Below are positions 1 through 13,859 of a DNA stretch of 64,000 nucleotides, in pieces. The position numbers and the translations under genes were made by a program. A model generated the notes under the pieces. That model saw nothing but the letters and a program-made list of their open reading frames with translations, was not told where the DNA came from and did not search any database. The DNA is taken from the NCBI GenBank assembly GCA_021234155.1, contig JAJEKV010000235.1:308001-372000 (forward strand). Reading direction: 5' to 3'. The DNA comes from Isoetes taiwanensis (lineage: Eukaryota; Streptophyta; Lycopodiopsida; Isoetales; Isoetaceae). Position 1 is the stretch's first letter, and every line of letters starts with the position of its first letter.

Positions 1-313
1 GAGTTGGGAACTCCAGTCACCAAAGTCATATCTCCTCGAGCAACCTGTACAAAGGGATACAAGTAAGCCATTCGCATAAAAAGTATATAAAAATATATGG
101 TAAACAAGAGTTATCTTGTATATGTGATCAAACTGATTCTATCCAGTTGAAAACCATTATTTCTAGTCACCTCCATCAAAATAATCTTCTCTCTCTTTGT
201 AGAAAGAAGAAAAATGGCTAGAACCAATATGATGGAAAGAAATTATAGGAAAAGAACGAAACTCTGTCTTGGAGCTATAAAACTCACCTACTTAAGGAAA
301 TGATTTAAAACTA

Positions 314-2736
314 AGAAGCACAAAGATATTCTAGTGTTTGCGCGAGCGAGGCTAAAAAGATTCTTCTATAGCAAAGGAGTTCTGATCATGTGTGATGAAC
401 ACAAAAAGAATTGAAACCCATGATAGTACACTCCGATCCAACAATGTATCAAAGATTCTATGTGCCTCGCTTGATTCCCTACACTTCTCATACATATCAA
501 GACATGTCAAGCAGGGCACTCAGACATATCAAGGAGGGCACTCCTTATAACCGTGTTTGACTGAAGACTGTTTTCAAGAAGCAAACAGGCGAATGCACTT
601 CCCTCATTTTATGGCGGTTACTGTACCAGAATGCTTTTATGATGCTTTGAAAGACAAGCCTATCTAGAACCACATCATTACCTTGCATTTTTTCAAAATA
701 TTTTAAGGCAAGGCAGTTTTTTACCATGTTGTGCATATCCAAAAAAACATCGTACACCATCACACTACATCTTGCTACTGCAATTGATCGACACTCTATG
801 CCTCCTCCAGACGCCCGTATCTAGTAAAATTGTATTCTAACAACAACCTCAGATATTTGCCAATTTTCTATGATATATTCATGGAGTCTTCTACCCTGTT
901 CAATGATATACTGCCTTTGGGATGTTTGAAAATGTAAACTTAGTCTACGCTCATGCCCTCTAAGTTCATTCTGAAAAACAAGTGGAAGAATGATCTTACC
1001 TTCTCCAGGCTTGGTAGTGGCATCAATGATTGCATTCCATGTATGTTGATCTCGCTTTAGGGTTTCAATAAAGATATTGTTTGCCTCTAACAGATTTTCA
1101 GAAGAAGCAAACAGACAAACAAGATGGTTAGCAAAAACAGGAATAGAATGGAGCCCACTTTGAATTATCAGAACCTGCACATGCCTTGCATGTACCAGGT
1201 CTATCAGATTTGCGCTTTGATGAACCAATTTATAAGCAAGATCTCTAGATATTGGTATAAGATGTTTATCCTTAAGCTATCCACCTATATCCCTTAAGAA
1301 AAGCATGGTAAGACCTACAAGAATGGTAGTTCTCTCAAATAAAATAGCAAGAAGGGAAAAGAGAGAAAGGAAACAAGGTAGCTGAAAATTTGAGTAAAGA
1401 AAATAATCTTACTACGACCAGAATGGCGTAAAGCCATGGGTGCGAGACTTCTATTCTTAGACAATGAGCATTTTGGGTTTGCAGGTGTAATTGATTCAAC
1501 TCTAGTAGGTAATGTCCTACTAGAAGCATAAAGATATTCTAGTGTTTGCGCGAGGCTAAAAGGATTCTTCTATAGCAAAGGAGTTCTGGTCATGTATTTC
1601 TGATAAACACGGAAAGAATTGAAATCCATTATAGTACACTCCGATCCAACAATGTATCAAAGATTCTATGTGCCTCACTTGATTCTCTACACTTCTCATA
1701 CATATCAAGACATGTCAAGCAGGGCACTCAGACATATCAAGGAAGGCACTCCTTATAATCGTGTTTGACTGAAGATTGTTTTCAAGAAGCAAACAGGCGA
1801 ATGCACTTCCTTCATTTTATGGCAGTTACTGTACCAGAATGCTTTTATGATGCTTTGAAAGACAAGCCTGTCTAGAACCACACCATTACCTTGCATTTTT
1901 TCAAAATATTTTAAGGCAAGGTAGTTTTTTACCATGGTGTGCATATCCAGAAATCATCGTACACCATGACACTACATCTTGCTACTGCAATTGATCGACA
2001 GTCTGTGCCTCCTCCAAACGCCCATATCTAGTAAAATTGTATTCTAACAACAACCTCAGATATTTGCCAATTCTCTATGATATATTCATGGAGTCTTCTA
2101 CCCTGTTCAATGATATACTGCCTTTGGGATGTTTGAAAATGTAAACTTAGTCTGCGTTCATGCCCTTAAAGTTCATTCTGAAAAACAAGTGGAAGAATGA
2201 TCTTACCTTCTCCAGGCTTGGTAGTGGCATCAATGACTGCATTCCATGTATGCTGATCTTGCTTTAGGGTTTCAATAAAGAGATTGTCTACCTCTAACAA
2301 ATTTTCAGAAGAAGCAAACAGACAAACAAGATGGTTAACAAAAACAGGAATAGAATGGAGCCCACTTTGGATTATTAGAACCTGCACATGCCTTGCATGT
2401 ACCAGGTCTATCAGATTTGCGCATTGATGAACCAACTTATAAGCAAGATCTCTGGATATTGGTATAACATGTTTATCCTTAAGCTATCCACCTATATCCC
2501 TTAAGAAAAGCATGGTAAGACCTGCAAGAATGGTAGTTCTCTCAAATAAAATAGCAAGAAGGGAAAAGAGAGAAAGGAAACAAGGTAGCTGAAATTTTGA
2601 GAAGAGAAAATAATCTTACTACGACCAGAATGGCGTAAAGCCATGGGTACGAGACTTCTATTCTTGGACAAAGCTGATGGGTTGAGCATTTTGGGTTTGC
2701 AGGTGTAATTGATTCAACTCTAGTAGGTAATGTCCT
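314..2736. repeat. Tandem duplication, two 1.2-kb units
   Basis: Two direct copies lie head to tail: unit 1 at about 314-1521 and unit 2 at about 1522-2736, a period of 1208 bp. Both begin at AGAAGCAYAAAG and end at GGTAATGTCCT. They differ by scattered substitutions and small indels; for example, unit 1 lacks about 14 bp near 1472 that unit 2 has near 2670. Each carries the same PPR-like remnant on the minus strand, so a relic or its parent was duplicated locally. Confidence 0.9.
545..1529 (-). pseudogene. PPR-like protein remnant, copy 1
   Basis: Minus-strand fragments resemble plant pentatricopeptide-repeat proteins, which bind organellar RNA. The block at 821-1228 contains LVHARHVQVLIIQSGL, HLVCLFASSENLLEA and DQHTWNAIIDA, matching the helix pairs and the 'TWNAII' signature of PLS-type repeats. 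The block at 545-763 contains YFEKMQGNDVVLDRLVFQSI, like another repeat. The blocks are in different frames and separated by stops, and no full array of 35-residue repeats survives. It is therefore a broken gene rather than a short functional one. Family assignment rests on motif recognition only. Confidence 0.55.
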
Positions 2737-2835
2737 GCACTTATTCCTCCATTTTACTAAAAAAGAAGGCAGACTGCTCAAATTAACTGAAAATCTATGC
2801 AGACGTTTTTTGAAACTATATATGTTTGCCACCAA
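1753..2835 (-). pseudogene. PPR-like protein remnant, copy 2
   Basis: Second copy of the same minus-strand remnant. The block at 2166-2435 repeats HARHVQVLIIQSGLHSIPVF and the TWNAVIDA signature, and 1753-1944 repeats the YFEKMQGN block. The stretch at 2542-2835 may hold the N-terminal part of the ancestral protein (RVESITPANPKCS and similar); only its downstream part is shared with copy 1. Frames are interrupted as in copy 1. Shared interruptions would mean the gene was already dead when duplicated. Confidence 0.5.
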
Positions 2836-4860
2836 ACAGATAAGGAAACCTTATAAGAGCCTAAAAACACAGTGTTTAAAACTCATCAATGCCAAGGAAT
2901 AAAACGGGCAAATTGCAAAGAAGCATTTATGTATCACCTGACCAGACTCTGAAAGATAGATAGGGTTTTACTTGATTGCGTTCAAGAGATTTAGCAAGTA
3001 CAATGCTTATGTCTGGAAACCCACTGGAAAACCAGTTACCATGTGAGAAACACTTGGTTAAGTAGGACATTTTCACCCTCATTGATATCTTCATCATTAT
3101 TGCCTATGAGCAGAGCTGTGTTGATGCTCTAGAAATCATTGTATTTTGCAAGCAGAATCGAAATTATAGAGTTACCTGATGGAACGCACGGCAGTTCATG
3201 GGAGCCTGTCGAACGACGAACGAACCTGCCATAACGACGACATACATGGTCGCAGGACGAAACGAGGGACAAAATGGGCGTAAAAATGATCAACATGGCC
3301 GAAAAATCATCAACATGGTCGAAATATGATCATTTTATTTTATACTAGTTATAGTTCCCAGTGTTGCTGGGCATGATTTGGAACCTGCAAATATTAGGAT
3401 GTCTACCGGACATTGCATTGAAACATTATGCATAAGGGGATTTACTTCGTGGTGGTATATTGGGCATGTTATTGCTTATTATGTTAAAAACAATAACATG
3501 CTTATTCTTAGTGGTATTGAGCATTGCTGGGCTATAAAATTCAAATTGAATTGGCCGAGGTTGAGGTGGTTCTTTATTTGCTATCTTTATGGCATCACGT
3601 TCAAGTTTTATTTCTAACCATTGATCTGGCGGATATTCTCAGTATTGTGCCAGATCAATGGCCCTTAGAATTTTGAGAGAAAAAATGCATGCCAATGTCA
3701 ATGGTGTAAACCGAACACATGGTTGAAGCAAAAATAAAAGAGAAGCAAAATAGAAAACAACCAATGGTATAGCCTTCTGCCATAGCGCCTGCCTGTTCAA
3801 AGCTGCCATAGCTTGAACACACTACCCCACCGAATCCCTGCATTGGCTCACGACACAATGGCCTCACCACAAGCCGCAGGATCATCAAGAAATCTGTTGG
3901 TCTTCCGGATCTGTGAAAAGAACGAAAAGCTACAGGGGAATTTCAACCACAAATGCCCAGAACTTTCATACCCAGTCGGAATTTCATGGCTCACCCAGGG
4001 GCTGAAACAGACCCACGAATTAAATCTTCTGTAGAATCAGCAGCAGCAGCCCCTTTGGCAATAAGAAGCCGATTCAGGCAGAGCCCATAGAATCCAAAAT
4101 CTCTGCTGAAACCTGCATAGCTCTACCTCTTTCCACGCCTGGTGCGGTACTGCTCCGAAATAGAGTGCTTAACGTCTTTCATTTCTTTGCCATGCTCAAA
4201 TTTGAGAGCTCCATGCCGCAATCGATATGATAGAAACGCAGGTCCGCTTCCAACCTGCAAATCCGGCATGTTCACAGCCACCTTGTACGCTTCTATCCAC
4301 TGCCCAGCGCCCTTCACATGCTTTCTAAATTGGAACCTATGACATAGAGGACTAATTCCTAGAAAAAGGGGAGTTGCAAAGCACCTAAAATAGCAATAAC
4401 CATTCAAGCTCCTCCCACATGGCAAATTATACCATTTTCTATACAATACGACACTGAAATCATAGTCCTAACCACTGCCAGAATACCCTTTCCCAACCCA
4501 AAACGAATTGGGCAAACTATATTAGGTTAGAAGTTGATTGACCGTAGTTGGAAGTATATGATAATCAAAAGCTTATGTAGCAATAGTCCTACTGATCACA
4601 CAATTTCTTTTAATTACAATAAATTGGTCCCCTTGTATTTTATTTTAATCACCCATTGGTCATTTTCTGGGCAAGTTTTCGTCCACGCCCCTACTAAATT
4701 TGGAACTTATGGAGAAGCTTCATTATGTATATATAGTTGCACTGCTATAAAATGGCTTATATGGGGCAAGTAAAACCAACTCATGCAATCTCCTACCAAG
4801 ATGCATTGGGGCACATGCAAAAGGTCTTACCTACCATAGGTTGTGATTTCAATTGATTAT
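2740..4860. other. Non-coding stretch, one hairpin
   Basis: No convincing gene is seen. Around 3284-3330 a roughly 22-bp phrase with ATCAACATGG occurs twice. A 107-codon minus-strand frame at 4123-4446 has coding-like composition in its second half (VGSGPAFLSYRLRHGALKFE and following) and could be a terminal exon of something, but no family is recognised. Confidence 0.4.
3618..3661. other. Perfect 13-bp inverted repeat (hairpin)
   Basis: CCATTGATCTGGC at 3618-3630 is followed after 18 nt by its exact reverse complement at 3649-3661. No T-run or gene end is nearby to suggest a terminator. A transposon scar or structured RNA is possible. Confidence 0.7.
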
Positions 4861-4863
4861 GAC

Positions 4864-4980
<117 letters not shown>

Positions 4981-7160
4981 TGTATTATCAAGCCATTTAG
5001 GCCCCCAGGCCTCTATGGCAAAAATCTACAACATTAGCATGCGCTCATTCTAGAGCATTATTAAATTCAAACCCTTCCATAAGATTGAACAGATTAATTA
5101 TGTCCTCTCTTTCTTTCCACAATTCTCTGACATACGAACTTAGAGTATGGGCAGGAAGATCAAACAATTCCTTCAAAGTAGACATGTGAATTCCATATTT
5201 GGCTCTTATATGTTCATAAGAGTAGCATTCTAATAAAGCATGTTTTTCTGTCTCCAGCTTTGGATCTAAACAACCAGGACAAAATCTCTCTTCTCGTACT
5301 AACCCATGCATTCTACCAGTTTCAATATGTAGATTATGAGATGACAATCTAAGCTGCGAGATTGTCATTCGCTTCTTTCTACTAATATGAGAGGCTAAAT
5401 AAGCTTGATCTGTATATACTTTTAGGTCATTTATCTCTTCTAGATAAAACCTTTTTTTGTGTCACCATCTGCATTTAGCTGCCACATTTTCTTAACCACT
5501 ATTTTTATCGTTATACGTTCATGTACTTCCTTAAACTTCGCCGATCTTTGGCCATATCCCCTGTCCAAGCCATCTAGTCGCCCATCTTCTTATATCTGCA
5601 TACCATCCTCTATCTCTTGATCGTTTCTAGAGCCGGCCTAGGCCATCTATCCAAATCCATGGACAAAATCCTATTTACATAAGTGATGGTCCGCAAAGTG
5701 CCTCTACTTCCAAGGGTAGCAAACCTGCCTCCGCAAGAAGCATGCAGTACGGTGTTTGTGGTTTTACACCAAATTCCCAAAGAAGAAACCGCTTTTGAAT
5801 TTTTTCAATCTCGTGCCAGCATTTTTTGGAGAGTCCAGGTCCCCATACTGGGCTGCCATATAATATTACCGGTTTAACTTGTATGCCAAAAAGCAACCTC
5901 CTCAGTTTCCAATGCTCAAAATTATTCACTTTACAATGGTGCATCATATTATAATAAGCCCTGAGGCCTCCAGAAGCTCTCTTTCGTGTTGTGATCACCC
6001 ATCTATAATCATTTGTGATCTCAATGCCAAGATATTTATATGCTTTTACCTGCTCCAAGGGCATCCCTCCTACTGTAAAAAGAGTAGAATCACGACCACC
6101 AACAACCATTATCTTGGACTTAGCTGTATTTATCTGCATACCTTTATGCTCACAAAATTCTTGCAGTACATCTAAATGCTGTTGAAGCCCATTGGCAGTT
6201 TTGGAAATCAAAACTATATCATCAGCAAATAGTAATAATTGCACGGTATACTTACCAAGTTTTGCTCCAACACCACCAAGCCTGGCCAGCCACCCCTCCA
6301 GCTCATCGATAAAGAGACCAAAAAGCGTTGGGGAACAAGGACACCCTTGTTTAACCCCAATGGTGTTCTCTATGCATTCAGGTCCTGTAAAGGGAAAAGA
6401 GAGTTCAACCATTACCTTTTTGTATAGACAAGCAATCGCTTGCCTTATTTCTAATGGCACCTGTAAAAATTCTAAGCGTGAAGCAAGATCTGTCCTTTTA
6501 ACCTTATCAAATGCTTTAGTTAAATCAATAAAAGCAAAATATCTCTTATTTCTTGATCACTTTGCACCCTCACCAATACCATAATGTGGCCAAATGATCA
6601 AGTGTGGAGTAAGCTTGTCTAAAACACCTTGTCCAATCGGCCATCATGAGAGTCCGCCCCAACCGAGAGTTTTTGTTCAATCATAGAAGCAAACAATTTG
6701 GCAAATAAACTACCCACAAGGTTGTGCGATAGTTCCTTATGTCATCCTTATCTCGATTTGTATATCGGAATAACTCTATTCAAACACCAATCTTGGGGAA
6801 ACTGTCCTGCCAAAAGAGCATCATTACAGATTTCGGCCAATAAAACATGAAGTGACGTACCTCCCCATTTAAATAATTCAGCTGACATGCCATTAGCATC
6901 AGTGGCTCGGCCATTTCCCATATTCTTCAAAGCTTCTTGCACATTTTGCAATGTAAAGATTGGAGATGCATCCCCTTCACAGGCCATCTGGTTCATGTGC
7001 GGCGTATTATATAGCTCCTCTACCCATGATAACAACTCCTTTCTAGAGATATCTCCGATCAAATTATTCTTTTTGGAGCGGTTAAAAAACCTCTTTGGAT
7101 CAGTATCCATATTTGTAAAGACATGGTCAATGCTTTCTTCAAGACAACGGATTTGAATTT
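4981..7160 (-). mobile_element. Degenerate 5'-truncated LINE (non-LTR retrotransposon)
   Basis: Reading on the minus strand, 7110-6748 encodes the fingers of a reverse transcriptase (NMGNGRATDANGMSAELFKW, then FPQDWCLNRVIPIYKSR). The block 6460-5675 encodes the palm: GVKQGCPCSPTLFGLFIDEL and the catalytic LLLFADDIVL, followed by KAYKYLGIEI and a thumb. A C-terminal piece at 5368-5045 has a Cys/His cluster (CPGC...EKHALLEC) typical of one class of plant LINE C-termini. Stops and frameshifts between the blocks make it non-functional. No endonuclease is seen upstream of 7160, so it is 5'-truncated. The 3' end runs into the AAT microsatellite. Confidence 0.85.
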
Positions 7161-10100
7161 GCAGTTGTAAAGGTGAATAATGTTTTCTCTCAAATCCGCA
7201 TCTCCATGCTGGTTACAACGGACAAACAATTATTTGAAGTGTTGCTTGTCTGACGTTCAGTACCCACCAAGTAGTATATCAACCAATGATTTGTAGTTTT
7301 GTTTGCTTAATGTTCAGTACCAACCGACCACCTTATGTTCATTATTTGTAGTGCCTGATGTTCAATACCAATTACCTGATGTTCAAAACCATCTGATTAT
7401 TTGTACTGTTATTTGTCAAATTGACAGCTAGATCTGTGGCTCTGGCATCAATTTGATGAAGAGAAGTACAAATATTAATAGCAAAGAGAGAAGATCAATA
7501 TATTGATCACTGATTTGAGTACATTTATTATACTATTTCTAGTGAATATAAAGATGACGTCAACCTTCTTTTAGCCATCCTATAACCTCTCTCTTGCAGC
7601 ATTTTTCTGTTGCTGTGATCAAATCATTAACATATTAACTGCAAAAACGTAATGCTCTCCTTCTACTCTCTATTAAAGATTTCCATAGAAAACAGATAGA
7701 CAAAGGGGTATGCCATTTGTTTTTAATGTCTGTTCAGACCGGATTATCAGCCATCGCCATGGGCAGGTAGTAGAAATTTTGCACATTCTCATTCCGCTGC
7801 AACACTCCCCGAACGATATTACTTTGTGTCCTTCTCTGATATGCCTGATCAGAAAAAATGTACTTAATGACTTAACGAATGTTGAAAATTGGCAGGCAAC
7901 TCTTTGTTGTCTTGAGTGCTCTCCTGCAAATTTGGACTAACTTTTACAGGAAATCCAATCTTGACCAATGCTTTGAATCCAATTTTTACATCAGAAATGT
8001 AAAAGTCCACCACATGTCCTGCCATAAAATCCAAAATCCTATTTAGCATGCTACATTTTGAAGAAATGTCAAAGATTTATATTTTTCGAATGTATTACTT
8101 CTAAATGGGTCAAAACCCCAAGAGCAATGACCATGCCTCATGATCGCAACTTTAGAATCAAACCTCTGCATTCATGAAGTCCTGTAAAAGTTTATATAAA
8201 ACGGTTCACATTCTCTAGTAAGATGACTCAAGACCTACACTGTCACAATGATACTGACTCAAGATCTACACAACCATAACAACACTAACCTGCATAAGCA
8301 AGATTTATGATAAAAAACTTTGAACAACTACATTCCATTTAGATCTCAATTATCATGGCAGTTTAACAAATGAACTTCTACATAAGTAAGGTGCTAACTT
8401 AATTATCATATGGTAACTTGATATGCTTACTCCTGTAACCTTCACATACTGGCCGCCCTTGACATGATTCAAAAGTTTGCTACCAAATTCTGTAAGGAAC
8501 TAAGTGCAGATCTTCTTTGCCAACACGTGTTCCATGCAAACAACAATAGCATAGCTCCGATCAGGACCAGGATAATTGGACTCTCTACAATAACAAAAAC
8601 AAAGCCCTCAGCATTAAATCACATTAATGAAAGAGGGGTAATAGCACAAAGAACCATCCTCAGGGCCCTTTTTTTGACAGAATAATTTTCAATGAAGCGT
8701 AAATTATTAATAGCAAGAGATGATGGGATCTAGAAAAGCCTTCTTTAGATCCTAAAGATTAAAGAATTATGCCAGCAAAAGTTATCAATCCAGTTTTAGA
8801 CAAATTTACAATGAAATCCACGGTAGGTTCTAGACTTGATCCCTGTGGAGCAGCAGACTGCTTACTATTCACAGAGTTTGATGTAGATAATTGCATGGAA
8901 CCCCAGTTAAAACCCTGTTGGAAGAGGGCTAGAAGTAGACCTAATCAGATAGGTCCCAGAAGTCTCCACTGGAATATCAAACATTTTCTCTAATTTGCCA
9001 GTGGAAATCATGCCTTCCATACCTTCCACAAACAAACATGGATCCTCAAAAGATGAGGGCTAGATCCAGTTACTAATGAGCTTCAATCCATATGTTAATA
9101 GGCTTGAAGCAGAAGACATCTCATTGCTGCTATTGCGGCTGCTGATGGGCTTCAATCTGGCTGCTAAGGGCTTGAATATGGCTTCAATTTGGCCGAGATA
9201 ATAGGATTATAGCAGTGACAGCAGTGACCTTGCAAAAATAGATGAAGGAACAGAGCTTAAGAGCACTATTCTAAAATGCAAAAATTGTGGATAAACCGTC
9301 TTCTCGGTTCTTCTGCAGATCTCGCATCTTCTGTAAACTCCAGCTTCTTTGATGCAAGCAACGACTCGGAAGTTTTCTTGTATAAGAAGAGAATAGATGG
9401 AATAGAAAGCCTAGCTTACCTCAGGAAGCACAGCGCTTCAAACTCGGTTGAGGCTTAGTCGAACGTATGCGCCACTCCTCCAAGATGCTGTCGAATGCGA
9501 TTGCTTGCTTCTCGCCATCTTCGATAACTAAAAAAAAGTTTTTGGAGTGGGAACCGTTGGATCTGGTTAGGTCAATCTTGGCCGCCCGATCTAGGGCGTG
9601 ATTAAGATAGTAGTGGATTATAAAATTATTTTTTCGCCCTTCCGCTGGAGTGCTCAACGAAGAGAGAAAAAGAGAGAGAAACAACTACGATGGTCCGATG
9701 GTCCGAGGCTGTTGGGAGGGGTAAATAGGTGGTATTTTGGTTGGGTAGCATCTATTTATGTCTTCCAATGGTCTCGGGCCATCTTAGTATCATCAAAAAC
9801 CTTTGGATCTGCAAATTTAGGTTGCAATTTTACTAGGTATCTATCTATCTATCTATTCCTTCTTTTTTTCTGCCTTCATATTTTTGCATGCAACTCCATC
9901 TTGTTTTTGCTCTTCCAATTTCTATCTAGACTAGTAATGGTGCTTGTATTGTGAAATTGATCGGTCTTGCTTAAGGAGGGAAATAAGGTTACATATGGTG
10001 GCACTCAATATTGGATTGTAGTATTGTTCTATTATGCTATATTGCCTATTGGCAATAGGAGCAAGTTCAACTGTATTCATGTTCTAGAAATGTTGGGCTT

Positions 10101-10900
10101 TGTCAAGTTCAAGTGCATTCCTGTTCTAGGTATGTTGTGCTTTGTCATTACACGTTGACATTATGGCAATTGTTTCTTTTTGAAGTATATTACTAAGGAG
10201 AGACGCATGCCCAAGACTTGCACTCCACTTCTCCTACTTAGTGGTAAGTAGTGCTCCTAACTATATTAGTAGAAAATTGTGTCCAATATGAATGATTATG
10301 CAATCAAATGAGTTGAACATATTAGCTATGTGGAGTTCTTCACGAACGTCTAAAGTGCAAATTAAATGTATTGTCATCTTATATCCAATTAGGAATCCTA
10401 GTAATTGCAATTCAATCTTTATCTCCAATTAGGAATCTCAGTAGTTGCAACTCAATTTGGAATTGCAATTTAATCTTTATCTCCAATTAGGAATCTTAGT
10501 AATTGCAATTCAATTTTGAGCAAACGTCTCTAGCATCATAATTAGTTATAACCTGCCTCTATTCATCCAGCACAGCAAGATATTTCGTCTTTGCCTTGAA
10601 TCAGGATTTTGTTTATCTCTATATGCAGCTCTGAATTTCCTTTTAAGGTTATAAACCCAAAAATGTAGAGAAATGCAGAGGTTCAGAGCAAACCAAGTGT
10701 TAATGTTGTATTGTATAAGAAAACCCATACAACAATTGTTATTAACACTATACGTTCACGACCATAAAATGGCCCACATGAAAAAAATTATAAAACCAAT
10801 CTTATATTCCACTCGCCACAAGCATCAATAACTAGAGATAATAGTTAGACTCATTTGATAAATCTGTACAATAGTGATGGCTTACAGGGATCCAAGACGT
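7160..10900. other. 3.7-kb region without recognised genes
   Basis: AT-rich, with no supported coding region. Between about 7240 and 7400 a phrase like TGATGTTCAGTACCAA recurs imperfectly four or five times. A TATC run lies at 9840-9857. The minus-strand frame at 9684-9421 ends near a possible donor (CTGAGGTAAGC) and could be a first exon, but no family is recognised. Confidence 0.4.
10383..10520. repeat. Three imperfect 40-58-bp tandem units
   Basis: The phrase TCCAATTAGGAATC plus AGTAATTGCAATTCAAT recurs with starts at 10384, 10424 and 10482. It lies outside any gene and has no clear role. Confidence 0.75.
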
Positions 10901-11409
10901 GCGTTGCACAAATTACTTGGGCTCAACGACTATGATTTGAAATCCTCCACTATAATCAAAAGATGCATCTGCTGACTTTGTGGCTGGGGTCGAAGGGCCT
11001 GTGCTTGCAACTTCAATGTCTTCATCATAGCTGCTGCTTACATTTGCCAGCAGAATTTCAAGCTCTTTAACCACCTCACCCATTGTAGGACATGGATCTA
11101 CTAAATCATTCACGCAATCTAAAGCCAGCCTCACGTATTTCTCAAGGTCGCCAAGTGTGTAATTTCTAAGGCGAGGATCCAATAATTCCACTACTTTATT
11201 TATCCCACCAGTCTCTAGTGCAGTCCTCACTTCACGTACAATGTACTTCCCTTTGTCTATGGGTGGTTTGGCAGAGATTATTTCAAGAAGCACAACACCA
11301 AAGCTGTAGACATCACTTTTTTTCACTCAGCTGCTGTGTCATGTAGTATTCAGGATCTAGGTAACCCTGCAAACGAACCTGCACATTAGCCTCCATAACA
11401 CAAAATTCA

Positions 11410-11664
<255 letters not shown>

Positions 11665-12022
11665 TCAGTAAATTTTGCACTTTGGTTTAGAAACCCATAT
11701 AAGCATTGTCTACTAACCTTTTAATCTGTCTCGTAAAGTTCCTTTTGACACATACTCATACACCAACATTTGTTCCTTTTCTTCATAGCAAAAACCGATC
11801 AGGTTGACAAGATTCATGTGGTGAACACGGGATAGCAACTCTATTTTGGTTTTAAATCTCGGTATGCTTTTCACAGTTCCCCCTTCAGCTTTCTTGATTG
11901 CAACCACCTCTCCCGTTTCTAAAGTCCCTTTATATACTTGCAACATTTTAACATTTCAACATCAATTCTAAGCAGCAAGGGCACGGGATAAAATCTATTC
12001 TAGATTTTTGTACCTTCCCATA

Positions 12023-12340
12023 TGTCAAGGTTGCACCAAGAAAGGGAGAGAAGGGGACGCACACCAATATCCGAGAGCGCAAGCTCCCAAAACAAAGGCA
12101 AATTGGAATTGTATTCAATGTTGTATATCAATACAGAAGTACAATGATATAAACAAAACGGTGATACTAAGAATAGTATTAGCTGTTCAACCACCGCCCA
12201 CTAATAACAGCCGTTACTTAGTTAGGTCGGTGCTCAGTGCTGATAAGGTGCTTTGTCAGCACTTATGTGCTGAGTGCTGTCAGTGCTGTGACACCACGTC
12301 TAGCAGCAAGATGGTGATCTCGATATCATATATCTCGACA
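12023..12340 (-). repeat. 3' LTR of the gag-only element
   Basis: 318 bp, TG...CA ended. The first about 207 bp (plus-strand order) differ from the other LTR at only two sites. The next about 85 bp are strongly different and rich in GTGCT. Confidence 0.9.
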
Positions 12341-12597
12341 CTCCTCCTTGATGAGAGATCGCCATCTCCATGCTCAGCCTCCTCCTCCTGGAGATAAGAT
12401 ATGAATCTTGGTCAAGATGGTCACTTAATCAGGGTCATCTGAAAAGTTCAAAAACCAAGTTTGCATGAAGAGATCAGCTCTATTCTCTCTGATAGGTAAA
12501 TAGACCTGTTGATCAACCACTGTATCAGGAACAATAAGTCGATAGAGTTTGTCTTTGATATCCATAATTGTTTTGCCAAGAGGAACATGAAAATTAT

Positions 12598-13841
12598 TTA
12601 CATGCATAGCCTCGATGTAGGCAATAGTAGCATCAGATATGACTCCTCCTTTGGAATCATGATCATATATGATTCATATTCAACTCCTTCACAATCAAGT
12701 GAATTAAGATCTCCTCCTTGATCTGGAAACAGAAAAGAGTTGAGTGCCATAACAGGTGCTGGAAGTGTTGGAAGTGCTGTAAGTGCTGGAAGTTTCTGTA
12801 ATCCGAACAGAAAAACCAGTTGATCAGGTGTTAGAACCTGAGTGCCTCCTTGCATAAACGCTGCCAAAGTATCAGAAATGAATGCCACTTGATGAAGTGT
12901 TGCTACATTGCCTGAAAATGGGGAGAGGAAGGCTACGTCAAGATATCCTAGCTCAATGGCTGAGGTATCTATTAATTCTTGCTTGGAAGGTGCTGGAATA
13001 TCAGAAATTGGCATCCATTTATTGGGTGCTACTGCATCGTCTGATATCCAGAAAATAAAGGGATCTAAATCCACTACTTCATGCTTAATAGGAAGAGATA
13101 ATCTGCTACCAATGTGCTTCTCCTCCTCATCGTGCTCATCCCCATTTAGGGTAGATTGAGTCTTTGAATGCCCTGCTGCAAAGAGAGTGGCATGATTATC
13201 TTTACCTGCATCTTGCCTCATCATGATCTCCTCCTTAATAGAAGTGATTGCTTGATGGAAGCCCATATCTTTGTCTTGCATGAAGCTGCTGCACAAAGAA
13301 TCAAATGCATTAGGTAATGACCTGAGGAAGGAAAATAGTTGCATCGATTGTGAGATCTGATGCTCTTCTCCAAAAGCTTCAATCTGCTGGAAGGCGTGCT
13401 TCATGCGATCTTGGTCAAGACTCTCGATCTCTTTCCAAACAAGATATTCGGGCCGCCAAAGCATGCAAATGCCCAATCATATGGGTCTTTTGGTCATGCT
13501 TCTCAATGAGAGCATGCCACAAATCATTGGCTATTCTCTTTGCCGAACTCATCAAGGATAGAGTCGCCTAAGGAGAGCCCGATATATGCCATCGCCTTGT
13601 CATCTCGGCGGCGCCAAGCATGCAAATCAGCAATATTCTTGGCATCCGGTGCAGGTTCTTGGCCATTGACAATTCCCCAAACTCCTTCATCCTTGAGAAT
13701 GAAGATCATTCTGCTTTTCCATTGCTGGAAACCTGTGCCGTCAAAGATTTGAATCGCATGACCGCCGGGGGAAGGTATCTGGTTGTAGCTTGCATCCTTC
13801 TCCATTGTCGCGTGTTGATCTTGAATCAATCTCAAAGACAC
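12598..13841 (-). pseudogene. gag: copia-type gag, frameshifted
   Basis: Minus-strand gag of the element. The N-terminal part, 13841-13524, has FDGTGFQQWKSRMIFILKDE and DDKAMAYIGLSLGDSILDEF, typical of the copia gag N-terminus. After one frameshift the next piece reads IANDLWHALIEKHDQKTHMI. After another, 13476-12598 carries LSLPNAF-like LFSFLRSLPNAFDSLCSSFM. The C-terminal part (DLDPFIFWISDDAVAPNKWM and onward) is not recognised. No CCHC zinc knuckle is visible. Gag would form the virus-like particle; this copy cannot make a full-length one. Confidence 0.8.
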
Positions 13842-13859
13842 CTAGTGCTTTCGATACCA

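Noticed and set aside
4123-4446. 107-codon minus frame as a real exon
   Set aside because: Composition is coding-like in part but no family, splice context or neighbouring exon could be shown.
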